The position numbers and the translations under genes were made by a program. Shown here piece after piece: positions 54,777 to 63,548 of a DNA stretch of 64,000 bases (position 1 is the first letter of the stretch; the number at the start of each line of letters is the position of its first letter). Under the pieces are notes generated by a model that was not told the origin of the DNA, did no database searches, and worked only from the letters and a program-made list of their open reading frames with translations. Origin of the DNA: Sphingobacterium sp. UBA7855 (lineage in GTDB: Bacteria > Bacteroidota > Bacteroidia > Sphingobacteriales > Sphingobacteriaceae); assembly GCA_002500745.1 (NCBI GenBank), contig DLST01000016.1, positions 206,640 through 270,639 of the forward strand, given 5' to 3'.

Positions 54777-54809
54777 GGGCATCGTATCATTACGGTGCCC
54801 TATTTTTTT
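54777..54809 (+). terminator. Terminator after ffh
   Basis: GGGCATCGT / ACGGTGCCC stem (one G-U pair) with a 6-base loop and a T7 tract, about 28 bases after the stop. Confidence 0.7.
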
Positions 54810-54999
54810 ATGATTTAATTCTTGGATGATCATGCTTTCATCCGCTCGAACGTATAATTACATGGTGAGTCGGATTAGATAGATATTGAGCGTCACTTCT
54901 GCTTGATTTTGTTGGATCTGATCTGTTTTTAAAGAAATAATTCGTAATTTCAAGTTCCTCACCCGAGTGAACAAAATATTTGTTAAATTTGTAATCATT

Positions 55000-55593
55000 A
55001 TGGATGACCCCGCGCAATTATCGGAATACGGCAAAATCCTTATCATTCTTCTGATAGGGGCGCTGTTAGTTTGTGCGACCATTTTCCTGGCACGTCTAAT
55101 CTCTCCTAAAAAGAATAATCCCATAAAATCCGGTACGTACGAATGTGGAGAGGAACCAATTGGTTCATCTTGGGTTCAGTTCAATCCGCGCTTCTATGTT
55201 ATTGCCCTCGTTTTTTTACTTTTTGATGTGGAGCTTATCTTTATCTTTCCATGGGCTACTGTATTTGGACAATCGGAATATATTGCAGCAGATGAAAGAT
55301 GGGGATGGTTTACTATGATCGAAATGGGCATGTTTATTGGTGTCTTAATTCTAGGATTGGTGTTTGTGTGGAAGAGGGGGGATTTGGAATGGGTTAAGCC
55401 GAAAGTGTCGTTACCGAAGGTTCCTGTATATATCCCAGATAGCGCCTATGCGAGCTTAAATAATAAAACATATCAGCTGCGCGATTATGTAGCGGTAGCA
55501 GATGAAACAGTAGTTGGAGAAGTAGTAACGGCAAACGAAGTCGTCTCTGTTCCTAAACCAGCTTTTAAACCGCGATTTAAAAAACCTGAATAA
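55000..55593 (+). CDS. nuoA: NADH-quinone oxidoreductase subunit A with C-terminal extension
   Basis: A 197-residue subunit of complex I. Three membrane helices are seen at about 9-31, 62-84 and 100-122; the YECGEEPIGSSWVQFNPRFY loop and LLFDVELIFIFPW helix are the NuoA hallmarks. The C-terminal 60-70 residues (Pro/Val-rich, ending KPRFKKPE) go beyond the typical NuoA length of about 120-147 residues. It starts at the ATG at 55000 and lies three bases before nuoB, but nuoC and later genes do not follow. Confidence 0.93.
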   Translation: MDDPAQLSEYGKILIILLIGALLVCATIFLARLISPKKNNPIKSGTYECGEEPIGSSWVQFNPRFYVIALVFLLFDVELIFIFPWATVFGQSEYIAADERWGWFTMIEMGMFIGVLILGLVFVWKRGDLEWVKPKVSLPKVPVYIPDSAYASLNNKTYQLRDYVAVADETVVGEVVTANEVVSVPKPAFKPRFKKPE

Positions 55594-55596
55594 AGC

Positions 55597-56100
55597 ATGA
55601 GTCTAGATAGTCAATTGCAAAATGATGGTGTTATTGTTGCCAAATTAGATGATTTACTCAACTGGGCAAGGCTGTCGTCCATGTGGCCGATGAGTTTCGG
55701 TATTGCCTGTTGTGCCATAGAAATGATGGGAGCAATGGCATCTACCTACGATTTGGATCGGATGGGCGTCTTTCCAAGACCTTCTCCTCGGCAATCCGAT
55801 GTGATTATTATCGCCGGAACCGTTACCTTCAAGATGGCTGATCGCATTAAGAAATTATATGAGCAAATGCCTGATCCCAAATATGTTATTTCAATGGGGT
55901 CATGTTCAAATTGTGGTGGTCCCTATTGGCAACATGGGTATCATGTCGTCAAAGGAGTGGATAAAATTATTCCTGTAGATGTGTATGTTCAAGGGTGCCC
56001 ACCTCGGCCCGAAGCGCTGATCGGAGCTTTTATTGAATTGCAAAAAAAAATAGACAAAGAAAGCTTACTTGGAGAACAGCTGTTCAAAGAGAAAGCTTAA
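55597..56100 (+). CDS. nuoB: NADH-quinone oxidoreductase subunit B
   Basis: A 167-residue peripheral-arm subunit that holds the terminal N2 [4Fe-4S] cluster. Cluster ligands are visible as the tandem Cys in [11 protein letters not shown], one in [11 protein letters not shown] and one in [11 protein letters not shown]. It directly follows nuoA. The next gene, purK, begins 31 bases later, so nuoC-N are not here. Confidence 0.95.
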   Translation: MSLDSQLQNDGVIVAKLDDLLNWARLSSMWPMSFGIACCAIEMMGAMASTYDLDRMGVFPRPSPRQSDVIIIAGTVTFKMADRIKKLYEQMPDPKYVISMGSCSNCGGPYWQHGYHVVKGVDKIIPVDVYVQGCPPRPEALIGAFIELQKKIDKESLLGEQLFKEKA

Positions 56101-56131
56101 AAAAATAAAATTTATAAGATTTAAATCAATT

Positions 56132-57274
56132 ATGGCAAAAGATTTTTATGGCGAACTGCAATTAGGTATTCTTGGCGGTGGACAACTGGGAAGAATGTTA
56201 ATCCAGGAAGCCATTAATTACAATGTAAACGTTCATGTATTGGATCCCGATAAGAATGCTCCTTGTCGCAAGTTGTGCAATAGATTTGAATGTGGATCAT
56301 TGGGCGATTTTGAAACGGTCTATAATTTCGGTAAAGATTTGGACATGATTACGATCGAGATTGAGAAGGTAAACGTAGATGCGCTGGAAAAGCTGGAAGG
56401 TGAAGGAGTGATCGTTTATCCGCAATCACGTATCATTCGTCTAATTCAGGATAAAGGTTTACAAAAGCAATTTTTTAAACAAAATGATATTCCGACATCT
56501 ACATTCCAATTGATATCCAATAAGGATAATATGATGAACGCTCCACTAAGCCTTCCTTATATCCAAAAATTACGTCGGGACGGATATGACGGAAAGGGTG
56601 TAAAGAAAATTGTCACACAGCAGGATATTCAAGAGGCTTTTGAGGAGCCAAGTTTAATTGAAGAATGGGTAGATTTTGAAAAGGAAATTGCTGTTATTGT
56701 TGCCCGGAATGATAAAGGAGAAGTTTCTACCTTTCCAATGGTGGAAATGGAATTCAATCCACAAGCAAATTTAGTTGAATTTTTGATCGCTCCTTCTTTA
56801 TATGGTGTGGAAATACAACAGCGAGCCGAGATGATCGCAAAAAAAATCGCAGAAGATCTACAAATTGTCGGAATATTGGCCGTAGAGATGTTTCTAACAA
56901 AAAATGGCGATATTTTAGTTAACGAATTGGCTCCCCGTCCACACAATAGTGGCCATCAGACCATTGAGGGTAATTATGTGTCGCAATTTGCACAACATTT
57001 AAGAGCCATATTTAATCTACCTCTGGGGGATACGCGCTGCAGGACGAATACAGTCATGATTAATCTATTGGGTGAAGCGGGCTATGAAGGGCTGGCTAAA
57101 TATGAAGGTGTTGAAGAGGTACTTGCTATGGAAGGTGTATATATCCATCTTTATGGCAAGAAATATACAAAGCCTTTCCGTAAAATGGGACATGTCTGCA
57201 TTATCAATGACGATCGGGAGAAAGCAATCTCCAATGCGAGAAAAGTACAAGAAATATTAAAAGTTAAAGCTTAA
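56132..57274 (+). CDS. purK: N5-carboxyaminoimidazole ribonucleotide synthase
   Basis: A 380-residue ATP-grasp enzyme. LGILGGGQLGRMLIQEA opens the protein, followed by the ATP-binding region (YIQKLRRDGYDGKGVK, EEWVDFEKEIAVIVARN) and the ELAPRPHNSGHQTIEG motif. It carboxylates aminoimidazole ribonucleotide for purine synthesis. I start at the ATG at 56132; upstream frame belongs to nuoB's end. purE follows eight bases later, so both steps are encoded together. Confidence 0.95.
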   Translation: MAKDFYGELQLGILGGGQLGRMLIQEAINYNVNVHVLDPDKNAPCRKLCNRFECGSLGDFETVYNFGKDLDMITIEIEKVNVDALEKLEGEGVIVYPQSRIIRLIQDKGLQKQFFKQNDIPTSTFQLISNKDNMMNAPLSLPYIQKLRRDGYDGKGVKKIVTQQDIQEAFEEPSLIEEWVDFEKEIAVIVARNDKGEVSTFPMVEMEFNPQANLVEFLIAPSLYGVEIQQRAEMIAKKIAEDLQIVGILAVEMFLTKNGDILVNELAPRPHNSGHQTIEGNYVSQFAQHLRAIFNLPLGDTRCRTNTVMINLLGEAGYEGLAKYEGVEEVLAMEGVYIHLYGKKYTKPFRKMGHVCIINDDREKAISNARKVQEILKVKA

Positions 57275-57282
57275 AAGAGACT

Positions 57283-57792
57283 ATGTCAGTAAATAATAAA
57301 GCCCAAGTTGGTATCATCATGGGGAGTAAATCTGATCTTCCGGTCATGCAGGATGCTATCGATGTTCTAAAAGTCCTCGGTGTAGAGTTTGAAGTAACGA
57401 TTGTTTCAGCACACCGTACACCTCAGCGTATGTTTGATTACGCTAAAAATGCCGCAATTCGTGGTTTGAAAGTTATTATTGCTGGGGCAGGCGGAGCCGC
57501 GCACTTACCAGGAATGGTAGCCTCTATTACACATTTACCCGTCATAGGTGTCCCTGTCAAATCTTCGAATTCAATTGACGGATGGGACTCTGTGCTTTCT
57601 ATCCTTCAGATGCCCAATGGCATTCCTGTAGCTACAGTCGCTTTGAATGCAGCGAAGAATGCGGGTATATTAGCCGCTCAGATTCTAGGTACAAGTGATG
57701 AAGTAATCGGCAATAATATTATTGACTATAAAGAAGAGTTAGCGAGAAAAGTAATTGAGACAGCTGTGCAAGTTGAGGATACCGAATTCTAA
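57283..57792 (+). CDS. purE: N5-carboxyaminoimidazole ribonucleotide mutase
   Basis: A 169-residue class I PurE. The IIMGSKSDLPVM start, the VSAHRTPQRM segment and GAGGAAHLPGMVA are complete. It turns the PurK product into carboxyaminoimidazole ribonucleotide. It is the last gene of purKE and shares a terminator with the convergent isomerase gene. Confidence 0.97.
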   Translation: MSVNNKAQVGIIMGSKSDLPVMQDAIDVLKVLGVEFEVTIVSAHRTPQRMFDYAKNAAIRGLKVIIAGAGGAAHLPGMVASITHLPVIGVPVKSSNSIDGWDSVLSILQMPNGIPVATVALNAAKNAGILAAQILGTSDEVIGNNIIDYKEELARKVIETAVQVEDTEF

Positions 57793-57801
57793 GTTGACAT
57801 T

Positions 57802-57848
57802 CTTACAAAATAAAAAAGGGGGCATTGCTCCCTTTTTTATTTTGTAAG
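57802..57848. terminator. Bidirectional terminator between purE and the isomerase gene
   Basis: A long stem (CTTACAAAATAAAAAAGGG / CCCTTTTTTATTTTGTAAG, 19 bp) around a short loop. The 3' arm contains the stop codon of the convergent gene ending at 57837, so one hairpin serves both transcripts. Confidence 0.85.
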
Positions 57849-58820
57849 ATTTGCCTGAACATAATCGTAGCTCTTTTTAAGACTTTCCATCTTATTGGGC
57901 ATATCAATATTATCTTGTTCAACAAAGGCATATTTAAGTCCTGATTTGCTCTTTTCTTTAACAATCTCAGGGAAATTGATGCTGCCTGTTCCTACTTCGG
58001 TATACTTGATATCATTGAAAATTTGCTCGATAGGCAATTTTCCATCTTTCGGCCACTCAATAGGATTGGATTTTGTTTTATCCATATCTTTGACATGCCA
58101 CAATTTAAAACGGTTGGGGAATTTTTCAAACAAAGATATCGGGTTTTTACCAGCTTTTTCTGCCCAAAAAAGGTCTAATTCAAAATCGACCAGGTCTGGC
58201 TCGGTAAATGCAAGCATTACCTCTTCACCCGTCGTATTATTGCCTAGATCCCTAAATTCCCAGAAATGGTTGTGATAAGCAACTTTTAAACCTAATTTTT
58301 TAGCCTGTTCACCAGCTTTATTCAACTGCTCCGCAGCATAGAGATAATCATCTTTTTTCAATGCGTTAAGATCGAACATTGGTGTTACGGGAGCAATTAC
58401 ATATTCTTGACCAAGTTCTTTTGCCGCATCGAAATAAACAGCGATGTCCTCTTTGTCAGTATGGACTTTACTCAGGTATTTGGCCATGTCGTAATGACCT
58501 GAATGTGTTTTTAGACCATTGTCATCTAATATTTTCTTCAGCTCTTTGTAGGGCAATTTCCAAAACTGCTTGGCCGCCGCGTCGATACCATAGAGCTCAA
58601 CGTGTTTGTACCCAATTTTGGCAATTTGTTCTAGCGATCCTTTTGGATCTTTATCCATCAAATCACGAATGGAATAAAGCTGTACGCCTATATTCTGTAA
58701 TGGATTGTCGCTGATTGCACCGGCTTTATTTTGACAGGATATAAAGTTGGGCACCAGATAAGCTGCCGAAATACCTATTCCAGCTTGCTTCAAAAATTGA
58801 CGGCGAGAATTGTTCATCAT
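57837..58820 (-). CDS. Sugar phosphate isomerase/epimerase-like TIM barrel, Tat-exported
   Basis: A 327-residue protein of the xylose isomerase-like (AP endonuclease 2) superfamily. A twin-arginine signal (NSRRQFLKQAGIGISAAYL) is followed by a possible lipobox at FISC near residue 29, so it may be a Tat-exported lipoprotein. The barrel holds GVQLYSIRDLM, then a metal-site pattern in KVAYHNHFWEF, DFELDLFWAEKAG and WHVKDMD, and a late FVEQDN. It probably handles a sugar at the outer face of the inner membrane. The substrate is unknown. Confidence 0.87.
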   Translation of the reverse strand: MMNNSRRQFLKQAGIGISAAYLVPNFISCQNKAGAISDNPLQNIGVQLYSIRDLMDKDPKGSLEQIAKIGYKHVELYGIDAAAKQFWKLPYKELKKILDDNGLKTHSGHYDMAKYLSKVHTDKEDIAVYFDAAKELGQEYVIAPVTPMFDLNALKKDDYLYAAEQLNKAGEQAKKLGLKVAYHNHFWEFRDLGNNTTGEEVMLAFTEPDLVDFELDLFWAEKAGKNPISLFEKFPNRFKLWHVKDMDKTKSNPIEWPKDGKLPIEQIFNDIKYTEVGTGSINFPEIVKEKSKSGLKYAFVEQDNIDMPNKMESLKKSYDYVQANLTK

Positions 58821-59002
58821 ATAATTGATTACTTGTTAGTGTACAATGTACAATTATTTGTTTAAAAATCAATGGTGCAACAGGGAATATTTTGAAAGAT
58901 GTGTTGAGTTTAGAATTCTAACTATTTGTAAACAATAGTTTATAAGAGGATAAGGATGGTCTTTGGTGAGTTAGTGGAGGCAATACTGTCGGATGACCTT
59001 AC

Positions 59003-59035
59003 AAAAAAAGGTCTGAATACCTTCAGACCTTTTTT
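59003..59035 (-). terminator. Terminator after frr
   Basis: AGGTCTGA / TCAGACCT stem, six-base loop, flanked by A7 and T5 tracts; 18 bases past the frr stop on the minus strand. Confidence 0.85.
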
Positions 59036-59053
59036 CCATTGAAGTAGGAATAC

Positions 59054-59617
59054 CTAAACAGTCATGATATCTTTTTCTTTTAGCTCAGCCAATTTATCAA
59101 CTTTTACAATGAATGCGTCAGTTAACTTTTGGACTTCACCCTCGGCAGTTTTAATTTCATCTTCTGAAGCACCATCATTTTTTAATTTCTTGATGGACTC
59201 ATTGACATCCTTACGGATGTTACGAATACCGATACGGCCTCTTTCAGTTTCTTCTTTTACCTTTTTAACTAGATCACGTCTCCTTTCTTCTGTTAAAGGG
59301 GGGACATTCAGACGAATAACGATACCATCGTTCTGCGGGTTGATGCCTAGGTTAGCGTCTGTGATAGATTTTTCAATTGCGTTGATAAGCGATTTCTCCC
59401 AAGGCTGAATGACAATAGTCCGTGCATCAGTTGTATTGATGTTTGCCACTTGTGAAAGTGGAGTGGCGCTACCATAATAGTCTACTGAAATACCATCTAA
59501 CATAGATGGAGAAGCTTTACCGGCACGAATTTTAGTTAATTCGGATTCGGTGTGAGCAACTGCTTTGGACATCTTGTCTTTACAATCGTCCAATTCAATT
59601 GAAATTAGTTCGTTCAT
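59054..59617 (-). CDS. frr: Ribosome recycling factor
   Basis: A 187-residue two-domain factor that splits post-termination ribosomes with EF-G. The helical domain includes AVAHTESELTKIRAGKASPS and PLTEERRRDLVKKVKEETERG, with the beta domain (PLSQVANINTTDARTIVIQPW) between. Length and motifs are normal. It lies 27 bases after pyrH, the usual order pyrH-frr in bacteria. Confidence 0.97.
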   Translation of the reverse strand: MNELISIELDDCKDKMSKAVAHTESELTKIRAGKASPSMLDGISVDYYGSATPLSQVANINTTDARTIVIQPWEKSLINAIEKSITDANLGINPQNDGIVIRLNVPPLTEERRRDLVKKVKEETERGRIGIRNIRKDVNESIKKLKNDGASEDEIKTAEGEVQKLTDAFIVKVDKLAELKEKDIMTV

Positions 59618-59644
59618 ATAAGATTACGTTTTTAACAGATTTAA

Positions 59645-60349
59645 TTATTTAACCACAGTTCCAACATGCTCACCATTAGCAAGTTTTAATAAATTGCCTG
59701 GTTTATTCATATCAAATACGATGATCGGTAATTTGTTTTCTTGACAAAGGGTAAAGGCAGTCATGTCCATGACATTTAATCCTTTCTCATAAACCTCTGT
59801 GAATGATATTTCCTCAAATTTTGTTGCACTAGGATCTTTTTCCGGATCAGCAGTGTAAATACCATCAACACGTGTTCCTTTCAATACAGCATCTGCATTG
59901 ATTTCGATCGCACGTAAAGATGCAGCGGTATCTGTTGTGAAATACGGATTTCCAGTACCAGCTCCGAAAATAACAATACGGCCTTTTTCCAAGTGGCGAA
60001 CGGCTCTTCTACGAATAAAAGGTTCACATATTTGCTCCATTTTGATCGCAGTAAGCAAACGTGTCTTTTTCCCAACTTTCTCAAGCGCATCCTGCAGTGC
60101 CATGCTGTTGATGACTGTGGCAAGCATGCCCATATAGTCTGCTTGAACACGGTCCATTCCTGATTTTTCAGCGCTTAAACCACGGTAAATATTACCGCCA
60201 CCGATAACAATTGCAATTTCTAAACCTTGATCGTGAATTTCTTTGATATCATTAGCGTATTGCGATACACGGTTAATATCGATACCATAGCTTTGGTCAC
60301 CCATTAAGGATTCACCGCTAAGTTTTAATAAGATACGTTTGTATTTCAT
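59645..60349 (-). CDS. pyrH: UMP kinase
   Basis: A 234-residue bacterial UMP kinase (amino-acid-kinase fold). The [14 protein letters not shown] start, [11 protein letters not shown] and [19 protein letters not shown] motifs are present. It phosphorylates UMP to UDP and is usually hexameric and GTP-activated. It leads the pyrH-frr pair. Confidence 0.97.
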   Translation of the reverse strand: MKYKRILLKLSGESLMGDQSYGIDINRVSQYANDIKEIHDQGLEIAIVIGGGNIYRGLSAEKSGMDRVQADYMGMLATVINSMALQDALEKVGKKTRLLTAIKMEQICEPFIRRRAVRHLEKGRIVIFGAGTGNPYFTTDTAASLRAIEINADAVLKGTRVDGIYTADPEKDPSATKFEEISFTEVYEKGLNVMDMTAFTLCQENKLPIIVFDMNKPGNLLKLANGEHVGTVVK

Positions 60350-60423
60350 AATTGTTTTTTTGGAAATTTTCCAAAGGTCAAAGATAAAATATTTTTTTTA
60401 TCCCCTAAGACTTAAAGTGATAT

Positions 60424-61566
60424 TTATTGTGGTTTTATGGTTTGATTAATGACTTTTTGGTAATATTGCTCATAAAGAGGCATAATATTAGACAATTGGA
60501 ATTCTTTGGCGTGATTTAATGCTGCTTCTTTAAATTTCTGTAGACGCTCACCATCTTCCAGAATATAGATTGCATTTTTTGCCATGTCATCCACATCGCC
60601 CACCGCACTGAGAAATCCTGTGACACCATTTTTATTCAGTTCAGGTAAACCACCCGTATTAGAAGAAATCACCGGAACTTGGCAGGCCATGGCCTCTAGT
60701 GCTGCAAGTCCAAAGCTTTCCGAGCTGGAAGGCATTAGGAAAAGATCCGATACGGACAGTATTTCTTCCACCGCATCTTGTTTACCCAAGAAACGTATGT
60801 CTTGGCATACATTAAGTTCTCTCGAAAGCTCTTCGGCATTTCGACGCTCGGGACCATCTCCAACCATTAAAAGCTTCGAAGGGATTACATCATGTACTTT
60901 CTTAAAAATACGAATGACATCCTCCGTATTTTTAACCTTTCTGAAGTTGGAGGTATGAACCAATATCCGTTCATTGCCCGGAGCAATCGCTTTTTTGAAA
61001 TGTGAACGGTCTTTATTGCTGAACCTGTCCAAATCAATAAAGTTTGGGATCACCTTGATGTCGCGGGTGATGTCAAAGTATCCCAGCGTCTGATCTTTAA
61101 GATTCTGTGATACTGCAGTTACGCCATCTGATTGATTGATGGAGAATGTAACAACGGGACTAAAACTTTTGTCCTTACCCACTAGCGTAATATCTGTGCC
61201 ATGTAAGGTGGTTACTACTGGAATAGTAATGCCATAGGTAGTAAGCAAGATCTGTTTTGCCATAAATGCCGCCGATGCATGTGGGATTGCATAGTGGACG
61301 TGGATCAAATCCAACTTTTCGAAACGAACAACATCTACCAGTTTGCTGGCTAATGCAGATTCATAGGGTAGAAAGTCAAAAAGCGGATATTGCGAAACAG
61401 CTACCTCATGGTAGTATAGGTTTTCAGAGAAGAAATCCAGTCGTGCAGGTTGTCGATAGGTAATAAAATGGATCTCATGTCCATTAGCGGCCAAAGCCTT
61501 TCCGAGTTCGGTTGCAACTACACCACTTCCACCAAAGGTGGGATAACAAACAATTCCTATTTTCAT
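60424..61566 (-). CDS. bshA: N-acetyl-alpha-D-glucosaminyl L-malate synthase
   Basis: A 380-residue GT4 glycosyltransferase. The MKIGIVCYPTFGGSGVVATELG start, HVHYAIPHASAAF and HGTDITLVGKD segments and the late PSSSESFGLAALEAMACQVP motif match BshA, which joins GlcNAc to malate in bacillithiol synthesis. Bacteroidota are known bacillithiol makers. The start at 61566 is directly before KIGIVCYP; upstream residues are not family-like. No bshB or bshC is adjacent. Confidence 0.92.
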   Translation of the reverse strand: MKIGIVCYPTFGGSGVVATELGKALAANGHEIHFITYRQPARLDFFSENLYYHEVAVSQYPLFDFLPYESALASKLVDVVRFEKLDLIHVHYAIPHASAAFMAKQILLTTYGITIPVVTTLHGTDITLVGKDKSFSPVVTFSINQSDGVTAVSQNLKDQTLGYFDITRDIKVIPNFIDLDRFSNKDRSHFKKAIAPGNERILVHTSNFRKVKNTEDVIRIFKKVHDVIPSKLLMVGDGPERRNAEELSRELNVCQDIRFLGKQDAVEEILSVSDLFLMPSSSESFGLAALEAMACQVPVISSNTGGLPELNKNGVTGFLSAVGDVDDMAKNAIYILEDGERLQKFKEAALNHAKEFQLSNIMPLYEQYYQKVINQTIKPQ

Positions 61567-61885
61567 CTGCGTAATTATGTCTGAGCGTATATTTAACGGC
61601 ATCACTAGTATGCACTGTTCAATTTTATTTTAAAGGGTTCCGTGAACCTCATGTTAGTATTCCAACTATTTTCGTCTAAATATATGCGATATTGCTATTT
61701 CATCTGACGATTATCTTCTTCAATTATTTCATGGCCACACGAAAATTTGAAGATGATTACTCCTAAATTTTGTGCTGCAAATTTCGACTATTTATGCGTA
61801 AAATAACAGAAACCAATTGCCATAGTTTTGTGAATTTTTTGATTGGTTAAAAAGCGCTATCTTTAAATAGACATTTAATTGGTAT
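61567..61885. other. Divergent intergenic region
   Basis: A 319-base AT-rich gap between bshA (minus) and the DUF1003 gene (plus). It holds the DUF1003 promoter near its right end; nothing else stands out. Confidence 0.5.
61835..61866 (+). promoter_or_regulatory. Putative promoter of the DUF1003-arfB operon
   Basis: TTTTTTG (61835-61841) and TATCTTTA (61859-61866) are 17 bases apart, one mismatch from TAnnTTTG. The start codon is 19 bases downstream. Confidence 0.45.
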
Positions 61886-62605
61886 ATGGATAACTTTATA
61901 AGTGATATTTCAGGACAGCAATTTCCTTCTGAACAACGTATTTTGGGGGCTTCAATTCGACAGCCAATTTTTAAGCTGATAAAAAAAGAGTATCCGAGCT
62001 TTGGCAAAGATAAATATATCGCTTCCACAGAGTTGACACGGTTCAAAGAAGCTTATATATCCGAATTCTTAAGGGATGAGTCGGGGCAGTTAAGTCAACT
62101 GGATCAACAGGTAATTAATAGCTTTAAGGAAAATAAGGTCATTAGTGCGAGTTTGGATGGGGATACAAATGAACCGGTCAGCTTAGGGGATAAAGTCGCA
62201 GATAAAGTGGCTGAATTTGGTGGAAGCTGGGTCTTTATTATTTCCTTTATCTTTTTTTTAATCGTTTGGATCATAGCCAATATCTACTGGTTAAATAATA
62301 AAGGATTTGATCCCTATCCTTTTATTTTACTTAACCTGATTCTGTCCTGTGTGGCAGCGTTGCAGGCTCCCGTTATTATGATGAGTCAAAATAGGCAGGA
62401 AGATAAAGATCGCGAACGTGCTAGAAATGATTATATGGTTAACCTAAAAGCTGAGCTCGAAATTAGGGAATTGCATGAGAAAATCGATCATCTCATTATC
62501 CGTAAAGAGCAGGAACTTGCCGAAGTACAACGCGATCAAGTGGAAAAATTGGGGTTTTTGCTAAAAAAGATGGAAAAGATAGAAGAAGCATTTAAAGAAA
62601 AATGA
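61886..62605 (+). CDS. DUF1003 family membrane protein
   Basis: A 239-residue protein with a charged N-terminal part, two membrane helices (about 112-132 and 147-165), and a C-terminal coiled coil rich in Glu and Lys (about 180-238). The FGGSWVFIISFIFFLIVWI and DPYPFILLNLILSCVAALQAPVIMMSQNRQ segments are the DUF1003 core. Function unknown. Its stop overlaps the arfB start by four bases (ATGA), so translation is coupled. Confidence 0.88.
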   Translation: MDNFISDISGQQFPSEQRILGASIRQPIFKLIKKEYPSFGKDKYIASTELTRFKEAYISEFLRDESGQLSQLDQQVINSFKENKVISASLDGDTNEPVSLGDKVADKVAEFGGSWVFIISFIFFLIVWIIANIYWLNNKGFDPYPFILLNLILSCVAALQAPVIMMSQNRQEDKDRERARNDYMVNLKAELEIRELHEKIDHLIIRKEQELAEVQRDQVEKLGFLLKKMEKIEEAFKEK

Positions 62606-63006
62606 ATTTAGAAGGAGTAATAGGCGAACTAACATTTAAGTTTTCCAGATCAGGCGGAGCAGGCGGACAACACGTAAACAAGGTGTCATCCAAAGTATTG
62701 CTCCAGTGGAATGTCGAGGTTTCCACAGCTGTTTCTGTTGAAGAAAAAGCGATGATTTATACAGTTTTGGCAAATCGCATAAATAAATATGGAATATTTC
62801 AACTGGAATGTGATATCGATCGATCACAGATTCGGAATAAAGAAATTGCAGTCGATCGCTTCAGGCGCATTTTGGAGTCCGCGCTTGTACCAATAAAGGC
62901 CCGAAAGAAAACAAAAATACCTTATTCAAGTATTTTAAAAAGGTTAGACAGAAAAAAGCGACAAGCTCAACTGAAAGCTTCACGCAAGAAGAACTTCGAG
63001 GAATAA
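62602..63006 (+). CDS. arfB: ArfB-type alternative ribosome-rescue hydrolase
   Basis: A 134-residue peptidyl-tRNA hydrolase with the catalytic GGQ motif in SRSGGAGGQHVNKVSSKVLL and a basic C-terminal tail (KRLDRKKRQAQLKASRKKNF) that enters the empty mRNA channel of stalled ribosomes. It releases nascent chains from non-stop complexes. It is co-translated with the DUF1003 gene upstream, an association with no obvious meaning. Confidence 0.93.
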   Translation: MNLEGVIGELTFKFSRSGGAGGQHVNKVSSKVLLQWNVEVSTAVSVEEKAMIYTVLANRINKYGIFQLECDIDRSQIRNKEIAVDRFRRILESALVPIKARKKTKIPYSSILKRLDRKKRQAQLKASRKKNFEE

Positions 63007-63060
63007 ATTCAAAAAATTAGAATCTTTAATAAAAAGTATTGTTTATCAGTGTTTTAAATG

Positions 63061-63102
63061 TAAAACTAAAAATATAGTTGTAAAACTAAATATTTAGTTT
63101 TA
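63061..63102. promoter_or_regulatory. Paired dyads, probable BlaI/MecI-type operator
   Basis: A perfect 22-bp palindrome centred at 63091/63092 (TAAAACTAAAT / ATTTAGTTTTA) and a weaker copy 20 bases upstream (AACTA at 63064-63068, TAGTT at 63075-63079). Their AACTA...TAGTT half-sites are directly before the BlaI-like gene, suggesting autoregulation. Confidence 0.75.
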
Positions 63103-63150
63103 ACTTAGATGACGTGTTATTATAACAGTATTTTTTATGCTATAAAAGTT

Positions 63151-63519
63151 ATGGAAGATTTTAAAGAATTAACGAAAGCTGAAGAGCAAATTATGAAAGA
63201 GCTCTGGGACATGGGGCGTGGCTTTGTCAAAGAGATTGTTGATCGATTGCCAGAACCGAAACCTGCCTACAATACAGTGTCGACCATCGTTCGTATTCTC
63301 GAAACGAAGGGTTTTGTGACGCATGAATCTTTTGGAAAAAGCCATCAATATTTACCTAAGATTTCAAAAGATGAATATAAGAAAGGTATTACAGGAAAAT
63401 TACTAACCAATTATTTTGATAATTCCCCCAAAAGGATGCTTTCTTATTTTTTGGAAGAGAATAGATTAGACGTTCAGGAACTTGATGAAATCCTGTCTAT
63501 AATTGAACGTAATAAATAA
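63151..63519 (+). CDS. BlaI/MecI family transcriptional repressor
   Basis: A 122-residue winged-helix repressor. The LTKAEEQIMKELWDMG start, AYNTVSTIVRILETKGFV recognition region and a C-terminal dimerisation helix (DVQELDEILSIIERN) match the BlaI family. It begins at the ATG at 63151, past the operator dyads, and lies 29 bases before an M56-type membrane peptidase gene. Such pairs sense cell-wall stress in other bacteria; in Bacteroidota they also regulate other targets. The target genes here are unseen. Confidence 0.9.
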   Translation: MEDFKELTKAEEQIMKELWDMGRGFVKEIVDRLPEPKPAYNTVSTIVRILETKGFVTHESFGKSHQYLPKISKDEYKKGITGKLLTNYFDNSPKRMLSYFLEENRLDVQELDEILSIIERNK

Positions 63520-63548
63520 CAACCAAAACCTTTATAAACTTTTTGATT

